NCBI RefSeq assembly: GCF_001425265.1
Contig: NZ_LMEC01000022.1
Coordinates: forward strand, 469,967-533,966
Origin: Massilia sp. Root418
GTDB lineage: Bacteria; Pseudomonadota; Gammaproteobacteria; Burkholderiales; Burkholderiaceae_D
Direction: 5' to 3'
DNA length: 64,000 bases
Below the pieces are notes generated by a model. The model did no database searches. It saw only the letters and a list, made by a program, of their open reading frames with translations, and was not told the origin of the DNA. The number at the start of each line of letters is the position of its first letter. Position 1 is the stretch's first letter. Position numbers and translations under genes: made by a program. Shown here in pieces: positions 34,370 through 42,164 of the stretch.

Positions 34370-35527
34370 TCAGGGCTGCTCGGCCTGATCTTCTTTATCC
34401 TTGGGCGACAGAAAAGCCTTGTGGAACAGATGGCGCGCCAGCAGCAGCGGCGGCATGCGCAGCCAGTTGGCGCGGATGTAGAGCAGGAAGCGCGCGGTGG
34501 GCGTCCAGGCGTCGCTGCAGCTGGCGTGGGCCGGCAGCAGCGCGCGGCCATACAGCGCATCCATCAGGCGCAGCAGCAGGGCGCCGGGACGGCCTGGCGC
34601 GGCGGCCGCCTGCGCCTCCGGCGGCAAGGGCGTATGCAGCAGCAGCGCGCTGTAGCGCAGCGCGTAGAACAGCGGACGCTGCAGCTGCAGTTGCGCCGCG
34701 CGCGCCTGTAGCGCGGGCCAGAAGCCGGGCGCGCCGCCATAGTGACGCAACAGGCCGTCCAGGTCGACCAGGTCGCGCAGGCCGTGTTCCAGTTCGCCGT
34801 CGAAGAACAGGTGGGTGGCGCTGTGCAGTACCAGGTCGGGCGGCGCCAGGATCTGCAGGCCGGGCTGGCCGGGGACGGCTTGCGCGGCTGCGCGCAGCTG
34901 CGCCGGGTCGGGATGGACCGGTGCCGTCTGCGGCAGGATCGCGTGGTGCACGTCGATGGCGCTGCCGCGCTTGACGTGCTCCATCGGCGGCAGCTCGTGC
35001 ATCCACTCGCGGTAATAGCGCTGGTCGTAGGCGTCCAGGTGGGTGCTGGCCCAGCCGTGCAGCATCAGGGCCGACTCGGCGTCGTCCAGCTTGTCCTTGG
35101 GCAGCAGGATGTCGATGTCCGAGAACAGCCGGCCCCTGGCCGGCGGCAAACCCGCCGCCGCGTAGGCCGCGCCCTTGAGCAGGATCAGCGGCGTATCCAG
35201 GCCGGCCAGCGCGTGGCGGATCTGCGTCACTTCCCAGTGCACGGCCTGGCTGTGCCGCTCGGCCACCGTGCGCGACCATTCCAGATGGCGCCGCGCCGGC
35301 GCCGGGACGCGGTCCAGCTCGCCGCGTTCGCGCAGCAGGTAGTACAGGCGCGCCAGCAGGTTGGCGCTGGCGCACTGGCGCAGCAGCACGCTCCACTCGG
35401 CCTGGTCACACCGGGCCAGCAGATCAGGCTGGCGGAAGGCCAGCACGGCAAGCGGCACCGGCAACGGCAGGCGCGCGGCCGCCGCCACCGGCGCCGCCGC
35501 TTCGGCTGGCGCTGCGGCGCCGCTCAT
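34370..35527 (-). CDS. Nucleotidyltransferase (NTP_transf_5 type) of the HPr-rel-A cassette
   Basis: 385 residues. Uncharacterised nucleotidyltransferase family (PF14907-like): LKGAAYAAAGLPPARGRLFSDIDILLPKD carries the DxD active-site aspartates of the pol-beta superfamily, although the usual GS motif is changed to GR. AIDVHHAILPQ supplies the third acidic residue. Residues 1-25 are Ala/Pro-rich. It overlaps the HprK-like kinase stop (ATGA) and is always found in this cassette. Probably transfers a nucleotide or phosphate to a small substrate or peptide; the target is unknown. Confidence 0.83.
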   Translation of the reverse strand: MSGAAAPAEAAAPVAAAARLPLPVPLAVLAFRQPDLLARCDQAEWSVLLRQCASANLLARLYYLLRERGELDRVPAPARRHLEWSRTVAERHSQAVHWEVTQIRHALAGLDTPLILLKGAAYAAAGLPPARGRLFSDIDILLPKDKLDDAESALMLHGWASTHLDAYDQRYYREWMHELPPMEHVKRGSAIDVHHAILPQTAPVHPDPAQLRAAAQAVPGQPGLQILAPPDLVLHSATHLFFDGELEHGLRDLVDLDGLLRHYGGAPGFWPALQARAAQLQLQRPLFYALRYSALLLHTPLPPEAQAAAAPGRPGALLLRLMDALYGRALLPAHASCSDAWTPTARFLLYIRANWLRMPPLLLARHLFHKAFLSPKDKEDQAEQP

Positions 35528-36444
35528 GGCTGCTCCGCCAGGCGGGCGAACAGCTCCACCGCCTCGTCCAGCTGGCTGTACTCAAAGTTGTAGCAGTGCG
35601 AGGCGCCCACCACGTCGGCCATGGCCTCGAAACCGCGCTCGGCCAGCAGGCTGTAGTTGAAGGCGTTCTCCGCCATGCGCAGCACGGTGCCGGCCTTGGG
35701 CAGGGCCGTGAGCGTGGTGGCGGCCCCGGCTTGGTAGCGCGGGAACACGATCCAGCCGGGCGCAGCCGTTTCGGCGGCGCGCGCCACGCTGCCGGCCGGC
35801 GCCTGCAGGTGCGCCACCGTGCCTTTGACGGTGTCGGCCACGGACGGACTGAATACCGGATGCTGGGGTGCCAGATAGGTTTGCATCAGCGGAATGGACG
35901 CATTTTTCAGGCTGATGGGGCGCGGCAGCGGCTGCAGGCGGCGGTCGGCCAGCTGTATCATGGCCAGTTCGTCGGACAGCAGGCGCCAGCCGCGGTGCGC
36001 CAGCGCCGCGCACAGGGTGCTCTTGCCGGAGCCGGGCGGGGCCGGCAGGATCAGCGCGCGCCCGTTGCGCTCCAGCACGGCGGCGTGGATGATCAGGCAG
36101 TCGTGCACGCGGCTCGACACGCACCAGTTCAAGCCCCACTCGAACATGGGGAAGGCTTGCGCCAGCGGGAGCGGCTTGAACAGCGACTCGCCGTTGTACA
36201 TCAGCAGGACTTGGGGCCGCATCCAGCGGCGCAGCGCGGCCGGGCGCACCACTTGCAGATGGAAGTCGGCAAAGGCATCCGCGCCGTGCAGCGGGTAGCT
36301 GCCGTACAGCAGGCCCAGGCCGTGCGCCACGCTGGGCACGCTGCTTTCGAGGTGGGTGGTGTAGGCGCCGGTCTGCAGCATGATGCCGCCGTGCGCCAGG
36401 CGCCGCGCCAGTTCGGCCGGCGCCAGCGAAGACAGGGTCAGCAT
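35524..36444 (-). CDS. HprK-related kinase A (HPr-rel-A system)
   Basis: 306 residues, matching TIGR04352. P-loop LPAPPGSGKSTL at 133-144, followed by LLSDELAMIQ, as in HPr kinase/phosphorylase, but the rest of HPrK and any HPr partner are missing. Overlaps the PqqD-like gene by 7 bp. In the known cassette, kinase, PqqD-like chaperone and nucleotidyltransferase occur together, often in exosortase-bearing genomes. I infer phosphorylation of a peptide or protein presented by the PqqD-like partner. Confidence 0.9.
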   Translation of the reverse strand: MLTLSSLAPAELARRLAHGGIMLQTGAYTTHLESSVPSVAHGLGLLYGSYPLHGADAFADFHLQVVRPAALRRWMRPQVLLMYNGESLFKPLPLAQAFPMFEWGLNWCVSSRVHDCLIIHAAVLERNGRALILPAPPGSGKSTLCAALAHRGWRLLSDELAMIQLADRRLQPLPRPISLKNASIPLMQTYLAPQHPVFSPSVADTVKGTVAHLQAPAGSVARAAETAAPGWIVFPRYQAGAATTLTALPKAGTVLRMAENAFNYSLLAERGFEAMADVVGASHCYNFEYSQLDEAVELFARLAEQP

Positions 36445-36698
36445 GCGGCCGGTTCCACCAGGTCGAGGGAGTGCAGGTCGGCCAGCAAGGCCTCCAGCTG
36501 CGGCAGCGCGCCATCGTCGAGCTGCAGGGCAGCTGCCAGTGCGGCGGCATCGGCGGCGCCGCGCTGCAGCAGGTCCAGCACTTCCACCGAGGCGGCGTCC
36601 AGCAAATGGGTATCGCCGGAGAGGTTGTTGTACAGTACGAACTGTTCGCCGTCCCAGCTACGGCTGCGCAGCCGCTGGCCCGGCATCAGGCGCCACAT
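36438..36698 (-). CDS. PqqD-family peptide chaperone (HPr-rel-A system)
   Basis: 86 residues, matching TIGR04353. PqqD-like pattern: EQFVLYNNLSGDTHLLDAASVEVLDLLQRG, then LEALLADLHSLDLVEP. PqqD-type domains bind a precursor peptide leader and hand it to a modifying enzyme. Located between the kinase (overlap) and the Tyr-Trp-Lys-Asn-His protein (33 bp upstream), the likely cargo. Small but clearly coding: in frame with overlap and family match. Confidence 0.87.
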   Translation of the reverse strand: MWRLMPGQRLRSRSWDGEQFVLYNNLSGDTHLLDAASVEVLDLLQRGAADAAALAAALQLDDGALPQLEALLADLHSLDLVEPAAC

Positions 36699-36731
36699 GC
36701 TAAGACGGATCCAGTCTGCATACCGCCCGCG

Positions 36732-37358
36732 TCAGCTCATGGTGCCGCGCAGGTATTGGACAATTTCCGGGCCATACCATTTTTTGCCGGCGATCGGAGT
36801 GTAGTAGCCGCGGCCCGCGCCGCCGGTGCGCCAGTACTCGTTCCAGATGGCTTGTACGCGGTCCGGCTTGAGGAAGGAGGTGTAGCCCTTGAGCGCGTTC
36901 TGGTAGGCGGCAATGATGTGCATGGCCACGTTGTCCGCGTCGCAATCCTGGTGCGTCAGCATGGTCAGCATGGTCTTGTTGTAGAAGCCGCTGCTGGACG
37001 AACAGTTGAAGCGTTTCTGGAACCGCACGCTCGGCGCGCAGCTGCTGTGCCAGGAGCTGGTGTGGTTTTTCCAGTAGCCGGGCGACAGGCCCTGGCATAC
37101 CACCTGCTGCGAGCCGGGCCTGCTCAGGTTGCCCGACGCATTGCCCGACGGCGAGGTGCAGATCTCGCACGCCATGCCGGGCTGGCTTTTTACGGTCAGG
37201 ATGGCGCCAACTGCCGCCGCGCCCCGGGTGGCAAAGCGGCGGCGCGCGGCGCCGGCGAATGCCGGTGTGGCGCTGCCGGCCTGGTCGGCCATGCTGGGGG
37301 CTGCGGGTGGCAGCTGAGGGGTATGCTGGTCCCCGTCGTGCTGGTCTTGGTTAGCCAC
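36732..37358 (-). CDS. Exported GYWKNH-motif protein, candidate HPr-rel-A cargo
   Basis: 208 residues from a GTG start at 37358, which has GAGGA 7 nt upstream. The frame is open further (an ATG at 37394, a TTG at 37469), but the predicted sigma-54 transcription start (about 37407) leaves no ribosome-binding site for those. The N terminus is polar, followed by ARRRFATRGAAAVGAILTV, a possible Tat-like or membrane segment, then CEICTSPSG, GLSPGYWKNHTSSWHSSC and a C-terminal helical domain ending in YLRGTMS. The GYWKNH motif is found in many secreted proteins. Function unknown; gene order suggests that the kinase/PqqD/NTase set acts on it. Confidence 0.7.
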   Translation of the reverse strand: MANQDQHDGDQHTPQLPPAAPSMADQAGSATPAFAGAARRRFATRGAAAVGAILTVKSQPGMACEICTSPSGNASGNLSRPGSQQVVCQGLSPGYWKNHTSSWHSSCAPSVRFQKRFNCSSSSGFYNKTMLTMLTHQDCDADNVAMHIIAAYQNALKGYTSFLKPDRVQAIWNEYWRTGGAGRGYYTPIAGKKWYGPEIVQYLRGTMS

Positions 37359-37418
37359 GTCTGTATCCTCGGTGAGCGGTTGGCCTGCGGCCATTATCTG
37401 GTGTTGGGTAGAAACTAA

Positions 37419-37433
37419 GCAATAAGTGTTCCC
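37419..37433 (-). promoter_or_regulatory. Sigma-54-like promoter of the GYWKNH/HPr-rel-A operon
   Basis: On the minus strand GGGAACA-CTTA-TTGC, with GG (37432-37431) and GC (37420-37419) exactly 12 bp apart. Eight of eleven consensus positions match, including an intact TTGC. It lies about 60 bp upstream of the GTG at 37358. Confidence 0.65.
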
Positions 37434-37527
37434 GCGTCCGGAGGGGAACTCGGCATTGATAATAATCAAAGGCTTAGCGCATATTTTCGCCAGCCTCGCG
37501 GCCCTGCAATCAGTCTAGCCCAAAAAC

Positions 37528-37544
37528 TGTAAGAATTCTCGACA
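37528..37544 (-). promoter_or_regulatory. Upstream box 3 (candidate PrsR site)
   Basis: Read on the minus strand: TGTCGAGAATTCTTACA, 12 of 17 identical to box 1 and 11 of 17 to box 2, with both ends (TGTCG, TTACA) kept. It is 96 bp upstream of the -24 GG, close to the 89 bp seen for box 2, and in the same orientation relative to its promoter. A perfect TTGTC/GACAA inverted repeat (37545-37558) abuts it. Confidence 0.55.
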
Positions 37545-37572
37545 TTGTCTCACGACAACGCCGAGAAGGTGA

Positions 37573-38187
37573 TCAGAAGTAGCTTTCCGGCACCACCAGC
37601 ACGTCGCCCGGGCGCATCGGCAGATTGGCCGAGATGTCGCCGTCCTTGAGCAAGTCGTTGAGTCGCACGTTCAACTTCTGTTGCTTGCCGTCCACAGTGC
37701 GCAGGATGATGGCGCGGTTCCCGGCCGCGAAATCGGTGACGCCGCCCACGGCGATCAGCACATCGAGCAGCGACATGTCGCGGCGGTAAGGCAGGGCCTG
37801 CGGGCGGGCGGCCTGGCCGATCACCTTGATCTGCTCGCTGTACACGCCCACGAAGCCGGTCACGATGACCGTCACCACCGGCTGCTGGATGAATTTGGAC
37901 AGCGCTTTTTCTATGTCGCGCGCCAGTTCGGTCGAGGTCTTGCCGCTGGCCTGCAGGTCTTCCACCAGCGGGGTGGTGATCTTGCCGTCGGGCCGCACCG
38001 GCACGCCCTGCGACACTTCCGGATTACGCCACACGACGATGCTCAGGTTGTCGCCGGGGCCGATCAGGTAGTCGGTGGCGGGCGGCGCTTCCTGCGGCAG
38101 TACCTGCTTGGTGGCGCAGCCGCCGAGGGCCAGGGCGGACAGCGCCAGGGCGCCGCAGGCCAGCCATTTCATCATGGGAGTGTTCAC
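37573..38187 (-). CDS. XrtA-system polysaccharide export lipoprotein (Wza-like)
   Basis: 204 residues, matching TIGR03027. Signal peptide with lipobox LALGGC, then the Poly_export domain (YLIGPGDNLSIVVWRNPEVSQGVPVRPDGKITTPLVEDLQASG) and an SLBB domain (QIKVIGQAARPQALPYRRDMSLLDVLIAVGGVTDFA). An outer-membrane channel component for EPS export. The GTG start at 38187 has AGAGG 8 nt upstream; an ATG two codons earlier would overlap the Shine-Dalgarno. Unlike the usual arrangement it is on the opposite strand from the chain-length/kinase operon. Confidence 0.9.
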   Translation of the reverse strand: MNTPMMKWLACGALALSALALGGCATKQVLPQEAPPATDYLIGPGDNLSIVVWRNPEVSQGVPVRPDGKITTPLVEDLQASGKTSTELARDIEKALSKFIQQPVVTVIVTGFVGVYSEQIKVIGQAARPQALPYRRDMSLLDVLIAVGGVTDFAAGNRAIILRTVDGKQQKLNVRLNDLLKDGDISANLPMRPGDVLVVPESYF

Positions 38188-38312
38188 GTGCATTTCCTCT
38201 TATTTGGTAAAAATTCTTTTAGGCAAGATGCATGGCATTTTATGTAGCATTTTTGCATGCCTATTCTATACCAGCCCCTGCGGCAGTAGCCGCAGCGGGG
38301 GCAATATTTTTC

Positions 38313-39110
38313 TCAGGGCACTTTTCTCTGCAACAGTTCCTGCACGTAGCGCGACGGGATGGCGTAGGTGATGCCGCTGGGGCTGGTGATCGCGGTTTCC
38401 TTCAAGCCCTTGATGAATACCATGTTGATGATGCCGACCACGCTGCCGTCGGCCGGGTCGTACAGCGGGCTCCCGCTGTTGCCGGGATAGGCGGTGCCGT
38501 CCAGTTGCAAGATGTTGAACGGCGCGCGTTGCAGCGCAGCAACGGCGCGCGCGTCAAGCTGGCGCGAATTGGCCGAGGGCAGGATGATGGGGGTAATGGC
38601 CGACAGCATGGCGCGGTGGGTCACCGGATGCAGGCCGAGCACCATGCCCAGCGGGAAGCCGGTGAATGCCAGTTCGCGCCCTTCGCGCAGGCCGGCCGAG
38701 TCGCCCAGCTTGAGCGCCGGCAGCGGCGCGCCGCTCAGCCGCAAGTGGGCCAGGTCGTGTTCCTTGTCGACCGCCACCACGGTGGCCGGCCGGAAACTGA
38801 AGGCCGTGCCTTCGCCGGCGACCAGCACGCCGAGGGTTTCCTTCTGCTCGCTGTCAGTGAGTTCGGGCACCACGTGGGCATTGGTGATCACGCTCAGGCC
38901 GTCGCCCAGCACCACGCCGGTGCCGTTGAAGACTGCGGCCGGACTGCGCAGGCGCTGGTAGCTGCCCACGCCGACCACCGAAGGCTTGACGGCTGCGATC
39001 ACGCCGCTCAGGTCGGCGGCTGCGGCGCCTGCCGAAAGCGTGCCCAGCAGCGTGAACAGCACGCCGCTGATGATGCTGCAAAGTAATTGTAGTGACGGGC
39101 GGAAACGCAT
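38313..39110 (-). CDS. Trypsin-like (S1/DegP-type) periplasmic serine protease
   Basis: 265 residues. A signal peptide (residues 1-31) precedes a chymotrypsin-fold protease with catalytic H79 (VITNAHVV), D119 (KEHDLAHLRL) and S212 (YPGNSGSPLY). No PDZ domain follows, so it is not a full DegP/HtrA. It ends in YVQELLQRKVP. The start at 39110 (MRFRPSLQ) is preferred over the upstream open frame. Divergent from the XrtA core operon and near the export gene; it may process secreted proteins of the matrix. Not a standard XrtA component. Confidence 0.85.
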   Translation of the reverse strand: MRFRPSLQLLCSIISGVLFTLLGTLSAGAAAADLSGVIAAVKPSVVGVGSYQRLRSPAAVFNGTGVVLGDGLSVITNAHVVPELTDSEQKETLGVLVAGEGTAFSFRPATVVAVDKEHDLAHLRLSGAPLPALKLGDSAGLREGRELAFTGFPLGMVLGLHPVTHRAMLSAITPIILPSANSRQLDARAVAALQRAPFNILQLDGTAYPGNSGSPLYDPADGSVVGIINMVFIKGLKETAITSPSGITYAIPSRYVQELLQRKVP

Positions 39111-39219
39111 AGTGGTCGATGTAGTCGCGGCGCAACAAAGATAGCAGATTTTTGCGGCAACTAGCTGTCTTTCGCACAACAAATATCGGCCAGCTTGTGT
39201 CACAATTATGCTTGCCTCT

Positions 39220-39248
39220 TTGGAAATACTTATTTCATCGGGTTAAAT
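39220..39248 (+). promoter_or_regulatory. Candidate sigma-70 promoter of the core XrtA operon
   Basis: TTGGAA at 39220-39225 and TTAAAT at 39243-39248 are 17 bp apart, with 4/6 consensus matches each. It would leave a leader of about 145 nt before the ATG at 39401. The rest of the 290-bp divergent gap shows no sigma-54 element or 17-bp box. Confidence 0.4.
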
Positions 39249-39400
39249 ACACAAAGCTGTCTGTCTGCTGCCACACCAGGGGGCGGATGGGGCGCTATTT
39301 AGTAGTAACATGGCCTGCAAACTCATGTATCATAGTTGCGATTTGATGCATTTTAAGCAAGTCCGGTGCGCGCACCACCTCACAGACGAGATAGACGATT

Positions 39401-40939
39401 ATGGCGGAATTACAGGCACTGCTCTTAACCTTTCTAAAAGCCATCGGCAAGTACCGGTGGTACGCCGTGGCAATCTCCTGGGTGGTGGCTATCGTCGGCT
39501 GGGCCGTGGTGTACCGGCTGCCCGACGATTACCAGGCATCGGCGCGCGTGTACGTGGACACGCAAAGTATCTTGCGGCCCTTGCTGTCGGGCATGACCAG
39601 CGTGCCCAATGTGGAGCAGCAAGTGCAGTTCATGCGCCGCACGCTGATCAGCCGTCCCAACGTTGAAAAAGTCATGCGCAGCGTGGACCTGGACATCAAA
39701 ACCAAGACCGTGCAGGAGCACGAGAAGCTGGTGGATGAGCTGACCTCGCAGATCAAGGTCAGCGGCACCGAGCGCGACGACATCTACACCATCTCCTACA
39801 ACAATCCCGATCCCAAGCTGGGCAAGCAGATCGTGCAGGCGCTGCTGACCCTGTTCGTGGAAGGCAGCTTCGGCGGCAAGAAGCTGGAGTCGGACAAGGC
39901 GGTGCAGTTCATCGAGGACCAGATCAAGAGCTACGAGGACAAGCTGGCCGCCGGCGAGAATGCGCTGAAGGACTTCAAGATCCAGAACATGGGCCTGCTG
40001 CCGCGCCAGGGCGCGGACTACAGCAGCACCCTGGCCGACATGAGCGACAAGCTCAACGCGGCGCGCCTGGAACTGGCCGAGGCCGAACAGGCCCGCAACG
40101 CCATCAAGCGCCAGATGGGCGGCGAAGAGCCGGCCCCGCTGACGCAGGCCCAGCAGGCGCCGGACGAGGGCATCAATCCCGAACTCGACGGCCGCATCCA
40201 GGCCACTGAAAAGAACCTGGACGCGCTGCGCCTGCAGTACACGGAAGAGCATCCGGACATCATCTCCAACAAGCGCCTGCTGGCGCAGTTGCAGCAGCGC
40301 AAGAAGGAAGAAGCCAAGAAGCGCGTGCGCAGCGCCGACCCCGGCGTCAACTACAGCCCCATGATGCAGCAGATGAACGTGGCGCTGTCGGTGGAAGAGG
40401 CGCGCGTGGCCTCGCTCAAGGCGCGCGTGGATGAATACAATATGCGCCTGGCCCGCCTGCGCAGCCAGAGCACGGCCGCGCCGGAAGTGGAAGCCCAGCT
40501 GGCGCAGCTGAACCGCGACTACCAGATCAACAAGGAAAACTACGCCAAGCTGGTGGAGCGCCGCGAAGCGGCCCGCCTGTCCGGCGACCTGACCTCGGCC
40601 ACCGACATGCTGAGCTTCCGCGTGATCGATCCGCCCACCGCCTCGACCGCGCCGATCGGCCCCAACCGCCCGCGCCTGATGTCCATGGTGTTCGGCGCGG
40701 CGCTGCTGCTGGGCCTGGGCGTGGCATTGCTGATGAGCCAGATCCGCCCGACCTTCGTCAGCCAGGCGGCGCTGCGCAGCGCCACCGGCATTCCCATCCT
40801 GGGCACCATCAGCATGAACTGGACCGACCAGCAAAAGGTGCGCCGCCGGCGCCGCCTGTATGCCTTCAGCGCTGCGGTGGCAGTGCTGTTTACCGCCTAC
40901 GGCGGCGTCATGGCGGCCTTGCTGCTGAAACCTATCTGA
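39401..40939 (+). CDS. XrtA-system polysaccharide chain length determinant (Wzz/PCP)
   Basis: 512 residues, matching TIGR03007. Two membrane segments (about 20-40 and near the C terminus, LMSMVFGAALLLGLGVALLM), flanking a large periplasmic coiled-coil (residues about 160-380, rich in Glu/Lys/Ala with QAQQAPDEG in the hinge). Pairs with the following tyrosine kinase to control EPS chain length. First gene of the core operon; 19 bp before the kinase gene. Confidence 0.92.
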   Translation: MAELQALLLTFLKAIGKYRWYAVAISWVVAIVGWAVVYRLPDDYQASARVYVDTQSILRPLLSGMTSVPNVEQQVQFMRRTLISRPNVEKVMRSVDLDIKTKTVQEHEKLVDELTSQIKVSGTERDDIYTISYNNPDPKLGKQIVQALLTLFVEGSFGGKKLESDKAVQFIEDQIKSYEDKLAAGENALKDFKIQNMGLLPRQGADYSSTLADMSDKLNAARLELAEAEQARNAIKRQMGGEEPAPLTQAQQAPDEGINPELDGRIQATEKNLDALRLQYTEEHPDIISNKRLLAQLQQRKKEEAKKRVRSADPGVNYSPMMQQMNVALSVEEARVASLKARVDEYNMRLARLRSQSTAAPEVEAQLAQLNRDYQINKENYAKLVERREAARLSGDLTSATDMLSFRVIDPPTASTAPIGPNRPRLMSMVFGAALLLGLGVALLMSQIRPTFVSQAALRSATGIPILGTISMNWTDQQKVRRRRRLYAFSAAVAVLFTAYGGVMAALLLKPI

Positions 40940-40958
40940 TAGATCCACGGGGAATCCG

Positions 40959-42164
40959 ATGAGCATTATTGAACGCGCGGCCAGCCGCATAGAGCACCCG
41001 AAGGACGCGCCCGCCGCCGAGAGCGCCGCGCCGGCCACCGTCCCGGCCGCAGCGGCTGAAGCCGTGCCGCTGGTGGTGGAAGCCGTCGCCGCCGCCCACG
41101 CTGCCGCCGCCACTGCGGCGCCTGCCAGCGCCCCCGCGATCGACGCCGCCGCCGCGCACGCGGAAGCCGTGGCGGCCGCCATGGCCGCCGCGCCGCACGC
41201 CGGCGCGTATTCTGCCGCCCCTGCAGTCCCCGGCGCCGCCCCTGCTGCGCCGGCTCCGGTGGAAGCCGAACTGGCCGACCTTGCCGCCGCCATGGCCGCC
41301 ATGGCCGCCACGCCCGGCGCCACTGCGCCTGCCGTTGCTGCTGCACCCGCCGCTGCAGCGGCTGGGGAATCCGCCGCCGCATCCGCCGGGCCTGCTGCCT
41401 CTGCTGCGCCCGCCGTGGCCGATGGCGCGCCGCGCCGCGGCCCGCGCCGCGTGGAACTGGACCTGAAGCACATGCAGGACATCGGCTTGGTCACGGCCGC
41501 CGGCGGCCGCACCACCCTGGTCGAGGATTTCCGCGTCATCAAGCGCCCGCTGATCAAGCGCGCCTTCGGTCCGCGTCCGGCCGGCGAAAAGCCGGGCAAC
41601 CTGATCATGATCACCAGCTCCTTGCCGGGCGAGGGCAAGACTTTCTGCTCGATCAACCTGGCCATGAGCATTGCCATGGAGCTGGACCACACCGTGCTGC
41701 TGGTGGACGCCGACGTGGCGCGCCCGTCCGTGCTGCGCACGCTCGGCCTGCCGGTCCAGCGCGGTCTGATGGACTTGCTGCTGGACGACAAGGTCGACAT
41801 GGCCGACGTCATGCTGCGCACCAACGTCGACACGCTGACCCTGCTGCCGGCCGGCACCAGCAACCCGCGCGCCACCGAGCTGCTGGCCAGCCAGACCATG
41901 ACCTCGCTGGTCTACGAAATCGCCAACCGCTACCCGGACCGTATCGTCATCTTCGATTCGCCGCCGCTGCTGCTCACCAGCGAAGCGCACGTGCTGGCCG
42001 GCCACATGGGCCAGATCGTGGTGGTGGTGGAAGCCGAGCGCACCACGCAGCACGCGGTCAAGGAAGCGCTGAGCCAGCTGGAAGGCTTGAGCAACGTCAA
42101 CCTGATCTACAACAAGACCCGCGAATTCCCCGGCACCGAAACGTATGACTATCACTATGGGTAA
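40959..42164 (+). CDS. XrtA-associated tyrosine autokinase (BY-kinase)
   Basis: 401 residues, matching TIGR03018. Residues about 18-160 are an unusually long Ala/Pro/Val-rich low-complexity segment. Then EDFRVIKRPLIKRAFG and the BY-kinase motifs: Walker A SSLPGEGKT near 221-229, Walker A' LLVDADVARPSVL and Walker B IVIFDSPPLL. The C terminus TYDYHYG holds a tyrosine cluster (autophosphorylation). Cytoplasmic partner of the chain-length determinant. The downstream gene overlaps its 3' end by 20 bp. Confidence 0.92.
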   Translation: MSIIERAASRIEHPKDAPAAESAAPATVPAAAAEAVPLVVEAVAAAHAAAATAAPASAPAIDAAAAHAEAVAAAMAAAPHAGAYSAAPAVPGAAPAAPAPVEAELADLAAAMAAMAATPGATAPAVAAAPAAAAAGESAAASAGPAASAAPAVADGAPRRGPRRVELDLKHMQDIGLVTAAGGRTTLVEDFRVIKRPLIKRAFGPRPAGEKPGNLIMITSSLPGEGKTFCSINLAMSIAMELDHTVLLVDADVARPSVLRTLGLPVQRGLMDLLLDDKVDMADVMLRTNVDTLTLLPAGTSNPRATELLASQTMTSLVYEIANRYPDRIVIFDSPPLLLTSEAHVLAGHMGQIVVVVEAERTTQHAVKEALSQLEGLSNVNLIYNKTREFPGTETYDYHYG

